A DNA stretch of 64,000 nt from an uncultured Candidatus Saccharibacteria bacterium (GCA_937990725.1 CALKQS010000006.1:8918-72917), one strand, 5' to 3'; counted from the first letter of the stretch, positions 42,419 to 50,875 are shown. The notes: a model not told the origin generated them from the letters alone. A program made the numbers and translations.

Positions 42419-43114
42419 TTATCCTCCAAAGCGTCGCTGCCGCCGGGCATACTCAGCCAGCAGAGCATCGACGTCGGCGTGTGTCATATCTGGCCACGGC
42501 TTATCCAAGAACAGCAGCTCGCTATAGGCGCTGCGCCACAGCATGAAGTTGCTCAGCCGCTGCTCACCACTAGTGCGAACGATCAAATCACACGGTGGCA
42601 CATCTGGTGTATACAAAAATTGCTCAAAGATCTGGGCCGTTACCTTCTTGTGGACAGAAAGCGTTTTGCGCAAGCGATTGACCGCGTCGATAATCTCCTG
42701 CTGCCCACCATAATTAAACGACAGCACCATCGTGCCCTGCTGCAAATCCTTGGTGGCAGCCTCAGCAGCATCGATCGCCTTCTTGACCCGCCGGCTTAAG
42801 CGCAGGCGCGTCCCTGCCACGCGGATGCGCACCCCATGCTTGATGAAGATTGGCAGGTCTTGGTCGAGCATCGTCACCAGCAGATTCATCAAATGTTTGA
42901 CTTCTGGGCCACTGCGGTGCCAGTTCTCAGTACTAAAGATATAGGCGCTGACGTACGGCACGCCACGCTTGATGGTAGTAAGGGCAATATCGCGCAGTTT
43001 CTCGTAGCCAGCACTGTGCCCCTCTTGGGCAGAGAGGCCACGCTGCTTGGCCCAGCGCCGATTGCCATCAACAATATAGCCAACATGCTGCGGCAAGTGC
43101 GGGGTAGTGCTCAT
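42419..43114 (-). CDS. uppS: undecaprenyl diphosphate synthase
   Basis: From the ATG at 43114 this is 231 residues. The catalytic start HVGYIVDGNRRWAKQRG carries the essential Asp and the GN-RWA motif. VSAYIFSTENWHR and the C-terminal PPCDLIVRTSGEQRLSNFMLW contain the conserved RTSGE-RLSNF motif; ELLFLDKPWPD closes the fold. It makes the C55 lipid carrier from IPP. Dxr, which would supply IPP by the MEP route, is absent from the cluster. Confidence 0.95.
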   Translation of the reverse strand: MSTTPHLPQHVGYIVDGNRRWAKQRGLSAQEGHSAGYEKLRDIALTTIKRGVPYVSAYIFSTENWHRSGPEVKHLMNLLVTMLDQDLPIFIKHGVRIRVAGTRLRLSRRVKKAIDAAEAATKDLQQGTMVLSFNYGGQQEIIDAVNRLRKTLSVHKKVTAQIFEQFLYTPDVPPCDLIVRTSGEQRLSNFMLWRSAYSELLFLDKPWPDMTHADVDALLAEYARRQRRFGG

Positions 43115-43166
43115 GCGTGGCTCCATGGTAGGCATTTGGTTACGGACGTGGGCAGAGAGCGCATCA

Positions 43167-43721
43167 TTAAATCGTCAAAATATCCTTCTCTTTAGCAGCG
43201 AAGGCGGCTTCTATCGTAGTTTGGTGCTGTGCCATGAGGCGATCGATCTCCTTCTCCACCGCCTTCACATCATCTTCGCTCAGCTCTTTGGCTTCTTTGC
43301 GGCGCTTGGCATCCTTCAAGGCGTCTTGGCGTACCCCACGCAGGGCAATGCGTGCTTCTTCTACCTTCTCACTGGCTTGCTTAACCAGTTGCTTGCGGCG
43401 CTCCTCCGTCAGTGGTGGCACCGGCACGCGGACGACGTGGCCATCATCGCTGGGGTTGAGGCCAAGCGCTTGATCGGCTCGGATGGCGCTGGCAATCTTT
43501 TGCAAATTAGCTGGGTCAAATGGCGTAATCTGCAGCAGCGTCGCCTCTGGTGCCGTCACGTTAGCCACTTGGTTGAGCGGCATACTGGTGCCATACGCCT
43601 CGACCATAATGCCATCAAGCATACTGGCGTGAGCCCGGCCGGTGCGGATCTTCCCCAGGCGCTCCTCTAGGTGCTCTAGCACATGGTTCATCTTTTCTTC
43701 GTAGGGGGTGGTATCAAACAT
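43167..43721 (-). CDS. frr: ribosome recycling factor
   Basis: This 184-residue protein has the RRF fold: a long three-helix bundle (GKIRTGRAHASMLDGI and the helix KVEEARIALRGVRQDALKD) and a small beta domain. It splits ribosomes after termination. AAGGAG before the ATG confirms the start. It leads the frr-uppS-rseP unit, and the pyrH gene that usually precedes it is missing here. Element copy B lies upstream. Confidence 0.96.
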   Translation of the reverse strand: MFDTTPYEEKMNHVLEHLEERLGKIRTGRAHASMLDGIMVEAYGTSMPLNQVANVTAPEATLLQITPFDPANLQKIASAIRADQALGLNPSDDGHVVRVPVPPLTEERRKQLVKQASEKVEEARIALRGVRQDALKDAKRRKEAKELSEDDVKAVEKEIDRLMAQHQTTIEAAFAAKEKDILTI

Positions 43722-43897
43722 CGCGATCTCCTTCTTGGTTTTCCTTTATTGTACCATTATTTGCCAGGGTGTGAGGAGAGTTTGCAGAAAAATAGCGGGC
43801 ATTGTTGCTTGCGCTTACTCGATGAGATCCTATTTGGGTGAAGTGTGTCTCGGTCATTACTCATCTCGGCCTTAATTCATAATCCTAGAATCGGTAC

Positions 43898-44023
43898 AGT
43901 GCCCTCACGGCATACTCACTACGCCGAAAATGTTCTGGCCAGATGGTGCGAGGAGCTTGCCCGTTCGCGTATTTGCTGGCCTCCATATATTTTCTTGTGC
44001 AGTGAGCATGCCGTGAGGGTGTA
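43898..44023. ncRNA. conserved palindromic element, copy B
   Basis: A 19-bp outer stem with one mismatch (43901-43919 with 44000-44018, CCCTCACGGCAT arm) encloses the same core blocks as copy A (43923-43943 and 43972-43997). These have the same inner pairs GAAAAT/ATTTTC and GGCCAG/CTGGCC. The 21-base block matches copy A at 20 positions and the 26-base block at 25. It lies between the tsf terminator and frr; on the minus strand it would be in the frr leader or a separate RNA. Confidence 0.6.
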
Positions 44024-44057
44024 CAAAAAAGCGAGTGACACATCTCGTGCCACTCGC
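44024..44057 (-). terminator. rpsB-tsf terminator
   Basis: An 8-bp stem (AGCGAGTG 44029-44036 with 44050-44057) is followed by T6 on the minus strand. Confidence 0.85.
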
Positions 44058-44082
44058 TGCGCAACAGCTTACTCTCTCGTGA

Positions 44083-44679
44083 CTACTCCGTCACGCCCAG
44101 CTCAATCCGCTTAAACTGGCTAACGCGGACGTTCTCGCCGCGCAGTGCCACCTGCTCTTTGATGAGCTGGCCAACGGTCTTGCTGTCGTCGAGCACAAAG
44201 GCTTGCTCGGCCAAGACCTGCTCGGCGAAGTGCTTCTTGAGCTGCCCTTCGACGATTTGGTCGCGCATTGCCTCCGGCTTGCTTGCCAAAGCATCGCTGG
44301 CGAGAAACTCCTGCTTCTTGGCGTCGTACACCTCAGCTGGGATGTCGTCCATTGTAGCATAGCGCGGGTTCATCGCAGCAACTTGCATAGCAATCTGGTG
44401 CGCAAACTCCTTAAACTCAGGCAGGCGAGCTACAAAATCTGTCTCACAGTTGACCTCGACCACCACGCCGATCCGACCACTGTGGACATAGCTCTCGATC
44501 AACCCTTCGCGGGTCTCGCGGTCGCCCTTTTTCTCCGCCTTGGTCAGGCCCTTTTTGCGCAAAGCATTAAGTGCTGAGTCGAAGTCACCTTCAGCCTCCA
44601 CCAGCGCCTTCTTAGCATCGGTCAGGCCAATGCCAGTTAGCTCTTTGAGCTTCTTGATGTCATCAATCGTCACTGCCAT
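44083..44679 (-). CDS. tsf: elongation factor Ts
   Basis: This 198-residue protein is the short form of EF-Ts. The UBA-like N-terminus (KKLKELTGIGLTDAKKALVEA) and the signature VEVNCETDFVAR are clear. It has a single core subdomain and a C-terminal module (VALRGENVRVSQF). It reloads EF-Tu with GTP. It follows rpsB by two bases, with GGAGG before its ATG. Confidence 0.96.
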   Translation of the reverse strand: MAVTIDDIKKLKELTGIGLTDAKKALVEAEGDFDSALNALRKKGLTKAEKKGDRETREGLIESYVHSGRIGVVVEVNCETDFVARLPEFKEFAHQIAMQVAAMNPRYATMDDIPAEVYDAKKQEFLASDALASKPEAMRDQIVEGQLKKHFAEQVLAEQAFVLDDSKTVGQLIKEQVALRGENVRVSQFKRIELGVTE

Positions 44680-44681
44680 GG

Positions 44682-45383
44682 TTAGTTCTCCTCCTTCGTT
44701 GCCTTGCCTTCGTTGACTGCCGCACTGAAGTAGTCGAGCATCAGCTGCAGGCTCTTAATCGCATCATCATTAGCAGGGATAGGATAATCAACTAAGTCGG
44801 GGTTGGCATTAGTGTCAACAATACCGACCACTGGCACACCGAGCGTCTTCGCCTCGCGCAAAGCGTTGTTGTCAGCCAAGATGTCAAGCACTAGCACTAG
44901 GCCAGGCTTGCCATTGAGGTCTTTGATACCACCGTATTTGAAGTTGAGGCTGTCGATCTCTTCTTGGTAGCGCTGGACTTCTAGCTTGTTGTAGCGCTTC
45001 TCAAGGTCGCCACTGGCCATGCGGCGCTCTAGGTCCTTGAGCTTCTTAATCTGCGCAGTGGTGGTCGTCACATTGGTAAGCATCCCACCAACCCAGCGGT
45101 TGGTGACATATGGCTGACCAACTGCCTCGGCAGCTTGGCGAGTGATGTCCTTCGCCTGCTTCTTGGTACCAACGAAGAGGACTTGCTTGCCGCTTGCCAC
45201 TGTCTTGCTAATGATAGGCAGCACCACATTCAGCGCCTTGACCGTCTTGGCGAGGTCGATGATGTGGCTATCTTGCCGCTTGCTATGAATATATGGTGCC
45301 ATCTTCGGATGCCACCGGCTGGTCTTGTGCCCAAAATGAGCACCGGCTTCAAACAAAGCCTTGATATCTGCCTGCACGGCCAT
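44682..45383 (-). CDS. rpsB: small ribosomal subunit protein uS2
   Basis: The 233-residue protein starts MAVQADIKALFEAGAHFGHKT, of which FGHKTSRWHPKM is the family signature. It has VGTKKQAKDITRQAAEAVGQ, the YVTNRWVGGMLTN motif and VVGIVDTNANPDLVDYPIPAN. It lies at the 30S neck. AAAAAGGAG is before the ATG. It forms an operon with tsf. Confidence 0.97.
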   Translation of the reverse strand: MAVQADIKALFEAGAHFGHKTSRWHPKMAPYIHSKRQDSHIIDLAKTVKALNVVLPIISKTVASGKQVLFVGTKKQAKDITRQAAEAVGQPYVTNRWVGGMLTNVTTTTAQIKKLKDLERRMASGDLEKRYNKLEVQRYQEEIDSLNFKYGGIKDLNGKPGLVLVLDILADNNALREAKTLGVPVVGIVDTNANPDLVDYPIPANDDAIKSLQLMLDYFSAAVNEGKATKEEN

Positions 45384-45593
45384 ATCGCATTACTCCTTTT
45401 TGCCTTGCCCCACACGGTATGGAGTGGTGTGGAGCTGTGTCGTTATGGTTAGTTACGAGAGAATTATAGCATATGATGGCTGGATAGCAAAGGGGTGGTA
45501 ACTAGCGCTCATATATTTCCAATGCAGCATAACTACCAAAGACGACTATCAATTCTCAACCCCCCAATGCAAGCAGCTTATATCCAACATCTT

Positions 45594-45623
45594 TTGACAA
45601 CCCCCCACCCTCTCTGCTACAAT
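45594..45623 (+). promoter_or_regulatory. promoter of rpmE2
   Basis: TTGACA (45594-45599), 18-nt spacer, TACAAT (45618-45623), nine bases before the ATG. A longer upstream reading frame is excluded because it would cross the promoter. Confidence 0.75.
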
Positions 45624-45632
45624 ATAGCGGTT

Positions 45633-45989
45633 ATGAAAAGCAGTATTCACCCACAAACCTACCGCCCTGTCGTATTTAGCGATGATCAGGCGGGCTTTGC
45701 GTTTTTGACGCAGTCGACGGTCGCGACCGACGACACCATCACCTGGGAGGATGGCAACGAGTATCCGCTCGTCAAGGTCCATATCTCCAGCAAGTCTCAC
45801 CCGTTCTTCACTGGCGAGGAGAAGATTATCGACACCGAGGGCCGGGTCGATCGCTTCGAGGCACGCCGCAAAGCTGCCGAGGCACGCCGCGCCGCTCTGG
45901 CCAACAAAGCCAAGAAGCAGAATGCCAAAAAGGCTGCCAAAGCCGCTCAAGCAAGTGCTGGCAAAGACGATTTCGCTAAGGCTGCGTAA
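45633..45989 (+). CDS. rpmE2: large ribosomal subunit protein bL31, type B, with basic extension
   Basis: From the ATG at 45633 this is 118 residues. The first 75 match zinc-free (type B) bL31: SSIHPQTYRPVVF, then VHISSKSHPFFTG and IIDTEGRVDRF. No CxxC zinc motif is present. The last 45 residues are an Ala/Lys-rich helical tail (RRKAAEARRAALANKAKK), longer than normal. It bridges the subunits in the ribosome. Confidence 0.92.
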   Translation: MKSSIHPQTYRPVVFSDDQAGFAFLTQSTVATDDTITWEDGNEYPLVKVHISSKSHPFFTGEEKIIDTEGRVDRFEARRKAAEARRAALANKAKKQNAKKAAKAAQASAGKDDFAKAA

Positions 45990-46014
45990 CATATTTGTAG
46001 AGCAATGGTACAAC

Positions 46015-46045
46015 GCTCACCCTTTTTCTAAAAGGGTGAGCTTTT
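46015..46045 (+). terminator. rpmE2 terminator 1
   Basis: A 12-bp stem (GCTCACCCTTTT 46015-46026 with 46030-46041) has a 3-nt loop and a T4 tail. Confidence 0.85.
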
Positions 46046-46073
46046 GCTATATGCTAGCTTACCTGTACATCTA

Positions 46074-46098
46074 CCTCTCAATCTTGATGAGAGGTTTT
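46074..46098 (+). terminator. rpmE2 terminator 2 (tandem)
   Basis: A 7-bp stem (CCTCTCA 46074-46080 with 46088-46094) is followed by T4. Confidence 0.6.
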
Positions 46099-46114
46099 GT
46101 GCACCACACTAGCA

Positions 46115-46160
46115 TACAGCAACATAGACGATAGTCTTAAGACCCCGCTATGTTGCTGTA
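46115..46160. repeat. 13-bp perfect inverted repeat
   Basis: TACAGCAACATAG (46115-46127) pairs with 46148-46160. The 20-base loop holds the small palindrome GTCTTAAGAC. It has no clear T-run. It may end transcription of the minus-strand hypothetical gene, or mark an element end. Confidence 0.5.
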
Positions 46161-46201
46161 ATGATTGTTTATGCTTTTATCGTGCGTATGGAATGGAGGT
46201 G

Positions 46202-47530
46202 CTACTTCCCCCGAATAGGTCTATAGCCCCGCTTCCGTAGTCGCGCCTCGCCCAATCGCCCTGAAGCCTTTTTGGCCTGTTTCTCGATAACGTCTGCCAT
46301 TATAATATCGTGCATTTTACACAGTTCAGTATAAAACCGCTCTGGATTGTCCTCTAGTGTCCAGGTGTGCTCATAGTTACCCGCATCGGGGCCTTGCCAT
46401 ACATACTCAGTTTCTCGTATAGTCTTGCCCTGCAAGACAGTTCTGATATCACTATGGTTCGGGTTGTTCGTTGCACCACCGACGTGCTCGCGGCGCACCC
46501 CAACTTGTGGTTCGCCCTGCTCGCGCGTTGCAACAAAGCAGTTGCCACCATCTCGAACAATCTTCACGCTCATTGCTGGGTCATCAGTGCCCTCAAGCGG
46601 ATAATCCTCAAGGATACTTGGGCGCGTTATTTCGCCTGCTTCTTCTGCGGCATACTCTTGCATCTTGTCCAAGATTTCCGCCATCATACCACGCGCTTTT
46701 TCGCGCAGCTCATGCGTCCCGCTAGCCTCTGCTGTTTCGGCCGCAGGCTCCTGAGTGGATACCGCTTCATCCTCTGATGATTGGTCTATCCCCTTTCGCG
46801 ATGCAATAAATGTTTCGAGCTCCATTTTGAGCTGCAGTGCTTCATCACTTGCTGGGTCAATTTTTTCAATCGTTGGGAGAGACCGTTTTTTCTCGACCAC
46901 TTGCGCGTCTACTGTATGGCCACTCTCCTCAGTCGAATCCTTGCGGCGCACTTCGGCCGCCACACGCTCATCCTCGCTGTGCGTCAAACGGAAGAACCTC
47001 ACACCATCCTCTCCCACTACTGCACCAGTTGCACAGTTCTTGTCCCACGCAAAGTCTTTCATGGTAGGCGCTGGCTGCGCTTCGCCAATCATATTTGCTG
47101 AGAGTTTAAAGAGTAGCACTGTACCGTTCTTCTGACGCTCTCCGTTATCATTCGTCTGGTTCTCATCAAAGGTATCAAACGCTACTACAGCCGTATGCAT
47201 TTCTACTGGTATACCATCTGCTTCATGAATAGTACTGTCATGTGGTGCAAAGAACTGAGCCGTTACCTCTACTGGCGACGGAAACGTCTTTTCCTTAGCT
47301 AACGTGTAGTCTGCAAAGCTCCAGTCAAAACGAATCTTGAACTGATCAAGAAAATTATCATCATTCAATGCTAATGTATCTATACTATACACCTCTGTGC
47401 TGTCTGGCTGAGCAAGCGCTGTTTGCAGCTCACCTGCCATGCGTTCTTGCCCACTCCTATCATAGGCTTGCTCCGTGAGATGCTTCGTATTATAATATTT
47501 CATCACTGATGACTGCCCGCCTTTGTTCAT
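46202..47530 (-). CDS. hypothetical protein
   Basis: This is a 442-residue soluble acidic protein. CAGGAG before the ATG supports the start. The N-terminal half looks globular and strand-rich (IRFDWSFADYTLA, then VEMHTAVVAFDTFDE). The middle (about 200-290) is charged and probably disordered, and the C-terminal part (about 290-420) again looks folded (VKIVRDGGNCFVATREQG). It ends in basic residues. No family is recognised. A TTGACA box lies about 70 bases upstream. Confidence 0.7.
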   Translation of the reverse strand: MNKGGQSSVMKYYNTKHLTEQAYDRSGQERMAGELQTALAQPDSTEVYSIDTLALNDDNFLDQFKIRFDWSFADYTLAKEKTFPSPVEVTAQFFAPHDSTIHEADGIPVEMHTAVVAFDTFDENQTNDNGERQKNGTVLLFKLSANMIGEAQPAPTMKDFAWDKNCATGAVVGEDGVRFFRLTHSEDERVAAEVRRKDSTEESGHTVDAQVVEKKRSLPTIEKIDPASDEALQLKMELETFIASRKGIDQSSEDEAVSTQEPAAETAEASGTHELREKARGMMAEILDKMQEYAAEEAGEITRPSILEDYPLEGTDDPAMSVKIVRDGGNCFVATREQGEPQVGVRREHVGGATNNPNHSDIRTVLQGKTIRETEYVWQGPDAGNYEHTWTLEDNPERFYTELCKMHDIIMADVIEKQAKKASGRLGEARLRKRGYRPIRGK

Positions 47531-47758
47531 CGCTTTTGCTCCTGATTTTTGTTGACATTACCTAATACCATATAAGGTACTCTCTCTCTCTTAATTTGTC
47601 AAGCTATTATGCAATAATTGTATGTATAAGCAAAAATATCTGAATCCTCACACATATTCTCTTTTCTACCAAAGCGACGGAATGGTGGGCGCTCGTATAG
47701 AGCTGGTAGTTACTTTGCGACTTCAGGATATCCAATAGCTCAAGAGTCACCCCCGTGG

Positions 47759-47764
47759 TATAAT
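47759..47764 (+). promoter_or_regulatory. -10 box of prfA
   Basis: TATAAT, nine bases before the prfA ATG at 47774. Confidence 0.65.
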
Positions 47765-47773
47765 CATTAGTAT

Positions 47774-48844
47774 ATGCCCAAAATTTCTCTCGATATCGCC
47801 ACCCTAACGGCTGAGCGTGCTGCGCTGGAGCAGTTTCTTGCCCAGCCCGATGCGTATAGTGCACCCGATTTTACTGCTAAGAATAAGCGCTTTGCGGAGC
47901 TTGAGACCATCATTGCTACTGCTACCAAGCGCGCTACCGTGGAGCAGCAGCTGGCTGAGGCGCGTCAGCTCGCTCAGGGCAACGATGAGCTCGCCGAGCT
48001 CGCCAAACTCGAGATCCCCGAGGACGAAGCTACCATTGCCCAGCTCGACGACGAGCTCTTCGTCCTCCTCACCCCCAAAGACCCCAACGACGAGAAGAAT
48101 ATCATCATGGAGATCCGGGCTGGCGCTGGCGGCGACGAAGCCTCGCTCTTTGCGGCCGAGCTCTACCGCATGTACCTGCGCTGGTGCGAGGCGCATGGTT
48201 ACCGCACTGAGCTGCTGAGCGAGTCCGCCAACGACTCTGGTGGGTACAAAGAGGTCGTCTTCAAGATTTCGGGCGATGCGCCCTACGCCAAACTCAAGTT
48301 TGAGGGTGGTGTGCACCGCGTCCAGCGCGTACCCGTTACCGAGAGCCAAGGGCGCATACACACTAGCACTGCCACAGTGGCAGTCTTGCCCGAGGCAGAA
48401 GAGACAGACATCACCATCAATCCCAATGACCTCCGCATCGATATCTACCGTTCAAGCGGCCACGGCGGGCAGAGCGTCAATACAACCGACTCAGCTGTGC
48501 GCATCACCCACCTCCCGACTGGTATGATCGTCACCAACCAAGACGAAAAGTCGCAGATCAAAAACCGCGAGAAGGCTATGAGCGTCCTGCGCTCGCGCCT
48601 CCTCCAGCGCAAGATTGATGAAGAAAACGCCAAGCTCACTGCCGAGCGCCGCGCTCTGGTGGGTACCGGCGACCGCAGCGAAAAGATCCGCACCTACAAC
48701 TTCCCTCAAGACCGCATCACCGACCACCGCATCCGCTACAGCCGCAGCAACATCCCCGCTGCCCTCGGTGGCGACATCGATGACATCATCGAGCGCCTCC
48801 AAAGCTACGAACGCGAGTTGAAGGCACAAGGAGCAGAGCAGTAA
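47774..48844 (+). CDS. prfA: peptide chain release factor 1
   Basis: This 356-residue class I release factor has the PVT tripeptide (VQRVPVTESQGR) for UAA/UAG recognition and the catalytic GGQ in SSGHGGQSVNTTDSAVR. The coiled N-terminal domain is somewhat short but intact. It is a paralogue of prfB at 8.8 kb. No prmC (release factor methylase) gene is adjacent, though it often follows prfA. The ATG is preceded by TATAAT at nine bases. Confidence 0.96.
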   Translation: MPKISLDIATLTAERAALEQFLAQPDAYSAPDFTAKNKRFAELETIIATATKRATVEQQLAEARQLAQGNDELAELAKLEIPEDEATIAQLDDELFVLLTPKDPNDEKNIIMEIRAGAGGDEASLFAAELYRMYLRWCEAHGYRTELLSESANDSGGYKEVVFKISGDAPYAKLKFEGGVHRVQRVPVTESQGRIHTSTATVAVLPEAEETDITINPNDLRIDIYRSSGHGGQSVNTTDSAVRITHLPTGMIVTNQDEKSQIKNREKAMSVLRSRLLQRKIDEENAKLTAERRALVGTGDRSEKIRTYNFPQDRITDHRIRYSRSNIPAALGGDIDDIIERLQSYERELKAQGAEQ

Positions 48845-48916
48845 CAACCAAACATATTTGTCATAAACATAACAATACTACAGTTATATCGAGCCCATTG
48901 AGACTCCAGAGCAGCC

Positions 48917-49414
48917 TTACTTCCCTAGTGGCTGCAGTGTCGTTGCTGCTAGTTCATTATCCAATGCAGCTATGTCTGCAGGTTTAGCCAAACGACGAGT
49001 TTGTAGCTGTTCGTATTTCGCCCGCAATGCTTTTTGTGCTGCAGTGTGCACATCATCAGATGAGACCTGCGCCTCGTAAGCAATACGCGCTTGTGTATAT
49101 GCTTCTTCATCAGGATAAACAACAAGAAGCGCATCATTATCATGGTGTGCATTATATGCTGAGTCAATTATCGTATATTCACGTCGTTCGTGATGATTAC
49201 CCGCCAGTGCCAACTGCTGCACGATAATTGTTCGCACTACATAAGCTAACTGCTCATCAATGCTCTCTTTGACGGCAACGATCTTGGTGCGCTTCCCTAC
49301 CTCGTCGCAAGATTCTAATACTAGCAATCGCGCCTGCGCGCCCTCACGGTGTTCGGCATCATGCCATACAGCATCACTATATTGATCAAAGACTTTATTG
49401 ATCAGCATCTCCAA
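48917..49414 (-). CDS. hypothetical protein, start possibly altered by a repeat
   Basis: The 165-residue protein is soluble with a helical C-terminus (AQKALRAKYEQLQTRRLAK). The current best start is TTG 49414 or ATG 49408; neither has a well-spaced ribosome binding site. An ATG at 49475, ten bases after the previous gene's stop, opens a 14-codon ORF (MNYNNIPEREPSRG) that passes an (AG)5 run. One more AG unit would join it to this frame without a stop. So the gene may be frameshifted or switched at the repeat. Confidence 0.55.
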   Translation of the reverse strand: MEMLINKVFDQYSDAVWHDAEHREGAQARLLVLESCDEVGKRTKIVAVKESIDEQLAYVVRTIIVQQLALAGNHHERREYTIIDSAYNAHHDNDALLVVYPDEEAYTQARIAYEAQVSSDDVHTAAQKALRAKYEQLQTRRLAKPADIAALDNELAATTLQPLGK

Positions 49415-49445
49415 ATGCGCTGCTGGTGTATCACCCTCTTGATGG

Positions 49446-49455
49446 CTCTCTCTCT
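49446..49455. repeat. (CT)5/(AG)5 dinucleotide run at a gene start
   Basis: Five CT units on the plus strand, so AG units in the coding direction of the minus-strand genes. The run sits between the ATG at 49475 and the body of the 165-codon gene, which is out of frame by exactly two bases. Confidence 0.7.
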
Positions 49456-49485
49456 GGAATATTATTGTAATTCATATTATTCTCA

Positions 49486-50232
49486 TCAGCTAGCGGCTTT
49501 ATGATACTGCTGAGCCCACACAGCCGATGCCACCTCCCCCTGCTGGCGTCGAAAGCGCCGACCTGCGCGACGAGCCTGCCTTTCTTCTTTATTACACACA
49601 TTACCCGCTGCAGCAAGGATGATACCACCACCTGCGAGCATTACACCATATGAACCGAGCGTTGCGACCATCTCGAGCGGCACCGCCTGCTCAGCCTCTG
49701 CAGCCATTTCTTGAGCGATCATCATTCCGGCCGCTCCTGCTGCAATAGGCCAGCGATGGCGCTGCGCCCACCGTATTACACCTGTACCAATAGTATAATA
49801 CGGCGAATCAAGTGGCGATGGCGCACCAGCAAGGCGTTTACCTGCATGATATAGTTCGTGACCAACAACCTCTGTCATTTTCTTTGGTGCGGCATCATAT
49901 CGCACCGCAATAGCTGCTCCATCCTGTAGTGGCGTCGTATACCCATGGAGGCCTGAGGCAAGGAGCGCGCTGTCTTGAGGCTGAGCAATAACAATACTCA
50001 CATCATCCCACCGATCGGCCGGCACTCCAGCAGCCGTAGCTGCTTCGTGCACTACTGCCGGAGCATAATCCACCACCGTATCAGGAGGCAGCTGCCTGCC
50101 TAGCCCCGTCTCGAACGACACCGGCACTGCTTGCGATGGCACTGCAATGCCATCAGCCTGATACCGTGCACCATACGTCCAGCCCATAATCCCATCTGTA
50201 TAGCTATCCAGTGCCTTGTGCTTTTCTGTCAT
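49486..50232 (-). CDS. hypothetical membrane protein with HExxH zinc motif
   Basis: This 248-residue protein carries VVGHELYHAGKRLAG (about residues 123-137), an HExxH site expected of a zincin metalloprotease. It is followed by two membrane helices (AAGAAGMMIAQEM region and SYGVMLAGGGIILAAAG) and a basic tail. A third zinc ligand is not obvious. The small size and the protease site before the helices make it an unusual, unassigned candidate. TATACT is eight bases before the ATG. Confidence 0.7.
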   Translation of the reverse strand: MTEKHKALDSYTDGIMGWTYGARYQADGIAVPSQAVPVSFETGLGRQLPPDTVVDYAPAVVHEAATAAGVPADRWDDVSIVIAQPQDSALLASGLHGYTTPLQDGAAIAVRYDAAPKKMTEVVGHELYHAGKRLAGAPSPLDSPYYTIGTGVIRWAQRHRWPIAAGAAGMMIAQEMAAEAEQAVPLEMVATLGSYGVMLAGGGIILAAAGNVCNKEERQARRAGRRFRRQQGEVASAVWAQQYHKAAS

Positions 50233-50330
50233 ATTATGCCAGTATACCGCATTTATCTACCATTTGCTACACCCCGTCCTGTCTGTTATAACGTGTGGTA
50301 TTCATTAACTTTAGATCATTATGGAGTAGT

Positions 50331-50801
50331 ATGGACTACGATTATTCTTCAAGCTATTATTCAACCCCCTCATACACGACAGCGGCTAGCAGCCCCCTTG
50401 ACCCGTTAGTGTGGGTGATGGTTATCATCATGCTCATCCTGAGCTTTGCTGTGATGGCCGTCGTGCTTGTCTCGCTGTGGCGAATATTTACCAAAGCTGG
50501 CAAGCCAGGCTGGGCTGCCCTCATCCCTATCTATAATAGTGTCGTCCTGATGCAGGTCATCGGCCGGCCTGAGTGGTGGGCGCTACTGCTGTTTGTGCCC
50601 TTCGTCAATATCTACATTGCTGTTGTGTCGACACTTGAGCTTGCTAAGTCCTTTGGCAAGTCGACCGGCTTTGGCGTGCTAATGCTGTTCTTGCCAGTCA
50701 TTGCATACCCAATGCTCGGCTTTGGCTCGAGCCAGTACCTTGGGCCGGTTGCACCTCAGCCTGCGCCGTACTATCCACCACAGCAACCACCACAAGCCTA
50801 A
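50331..50801 (+). CDS. small membrane protein, DUF5684-like
   Basis: From the ATG at 50331 (GGAG just before it) this is 156 residues. It has a Tyr/Ser-rich start, three membrane helices (MVIIMLILSFAVMAVVLVS, WALLLFVPFVNIYIAVVS and VLMLFLPVIAYPML), and a Pro/Gln-rich tail. The loop FTKAGKPGWAALIPIYNSVVL is typical of the signal-peptidase-associated DUF5684 family. The function is unknown. Confidence 0.75.
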   Translation: MDYDYSSSYYSTPSYTTAASSPLDPLVWVMVIIMLILSFAVMAVVLVSLWRIFTKAGKPGWAALIPIYNSVVLMQVIGRPEWWALLLFVPFVNIYIAVVSTLELAKSFGKSTGFGVLMLFLPVIAYPMLGFGSSQYLGPVAPQPAPYYPPQQPPQA

Positions 50802-50820
50802 AGCTCAAACATCACCAAGC

Positions 50821-50850
50821 AAAAGAGCCAGCATAGTGCTGGTTCTTTTT
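50821..50850 (+). terminator. hairpin terminator
   Basis: A stem of about 10 bp (50824-50833 with 50837-50846, one G-U) has a 3-nt loop and a T-rich end. Confidence 0.85.
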
Positions 50851-50875
50851 GCGACCTCTGTTTATTGTACGAAAT

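Noticed and set aside
45495..45632. N-terminal extension of the L31 frame
   Set aside because: It would cross the promoter (TTGACA/TACAAT), and the bL31 family starts at the chosen ATG.
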